A stretch of 64,000 nt of DNA from Citrobacter werkmanii NBRC 105721 (GTDB lineage: Bacteria; Pseudomonadota; Gammaproteobacteria; Enterobacterales; Enterobacteriaceae). Shown piece after piece: positions 63,993-64,000 of the stretch. The notes beneath the pieces are model-generated. The model was not told the origin of the DNA and did no database searches. It worked only from the letters and a program-made list of their open reading frames with translations. The translations under genes were made by a program, and so were the position numbers. Position 1 is the first letter of the stretch. Every line of letters starts with the position of its first letter. Location: positions 1 through 64,000 of the forward strand of contig BBMW01000022.1 of the NCBI GenBank assembly GCA_000759755.1, written 5' to 3'.

Positions 63993-64000
63993 TATACATG

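Overview
The window is conserved chromosomal core from an enterobacterium close to Escherichia, Salmonella and Citrobacter. Gene order matches the E. coli 85-86 min region in reverse orientation (hemG to wecA). Most proteins have the same length and start site as their E. coli orthologues as I remember them. REP/BIME and ERIC repeats also point to the Enterobacteriaceae. Citrobacter is my best guess, but this is a judgement from gene content, not a database result.

Layout. 0-4 kb: hemG, trkH, yigZ and pepQ, all leftward. 4.2-7.6 kb: the fadBA beta-oxidation operon, rightward, with a FadR operator in front and an ERIC repeat between fadA and its terminator. 7.8-9.8 kb: a two-gene accessory module, a ROK-family sugar kinase followed by a LacI-family repressor, inserted between the otherwise convergent fadA and fre and preceded by two palindromic operator-like sites. 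9.9-12.8 kb: fre, ubiD, and rightward rfaH. 12.8-15.3 kb: tatABC and tatD. 15.3-19.9 kb: ubiE-ubiJ-ubiB and rmuC. 20-26 kb: udp, dlhH, metE, metR and yigM, with visible CRP/CytR-like sites, met boxes, a second ERIC and a palindrome over the yigM promoter. 26-35 kb: yigL-pldB, rhtB, rhtC, recQ, pldA, yigI, rarD and corA, the last with a leader peptide and leader hairpin. 35-41 kb: the leftward lptM-dapF-yigA-xerC-yigB-uvrD cluster, with an SOS box and attenuator hairpin before uvrD. 41-48.6 kb: cyaY, cyaA (UUG start, CRP site) and hemCDXY. 48.6-49.5 kb: the small RNA gene glmZ and the argX-hisR-leuT-proM tRNA operon. 49.5-51 kb: yifK. 51-64 kb: the full enterobacterial common antigen operon, wecA-wzzE-wecB-wecC-rffG-rffH-wecD-wecE-wzxE-wecF-wzyE-wecG.

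The genes fall into a few working groups: haem synthesis (hemC, hemD, hemX, hemY, hemG), ubiquinone synthesis (ubiD, ubiE, ubiJ, ubiB, with fre next to ubiD), Tat export, methionine synthesis and its control (metE, metR), membrane phospholipid turnover (pldA, pldB), DNA repair and recombination (recQ, uvrD, xerC, rmuC), and ECA assembly at the inner membrane. Compared with E. coli K-12 as I remember it, yigE, yigF, yigG, aslA and aslB are absent. I found no phage, insertion sequence, CRISPR array or defence island. The least explained parts are the ROK/LacI module with its paired palindromes, the palindrome at yigM, and several leader or intergenic hairpins.
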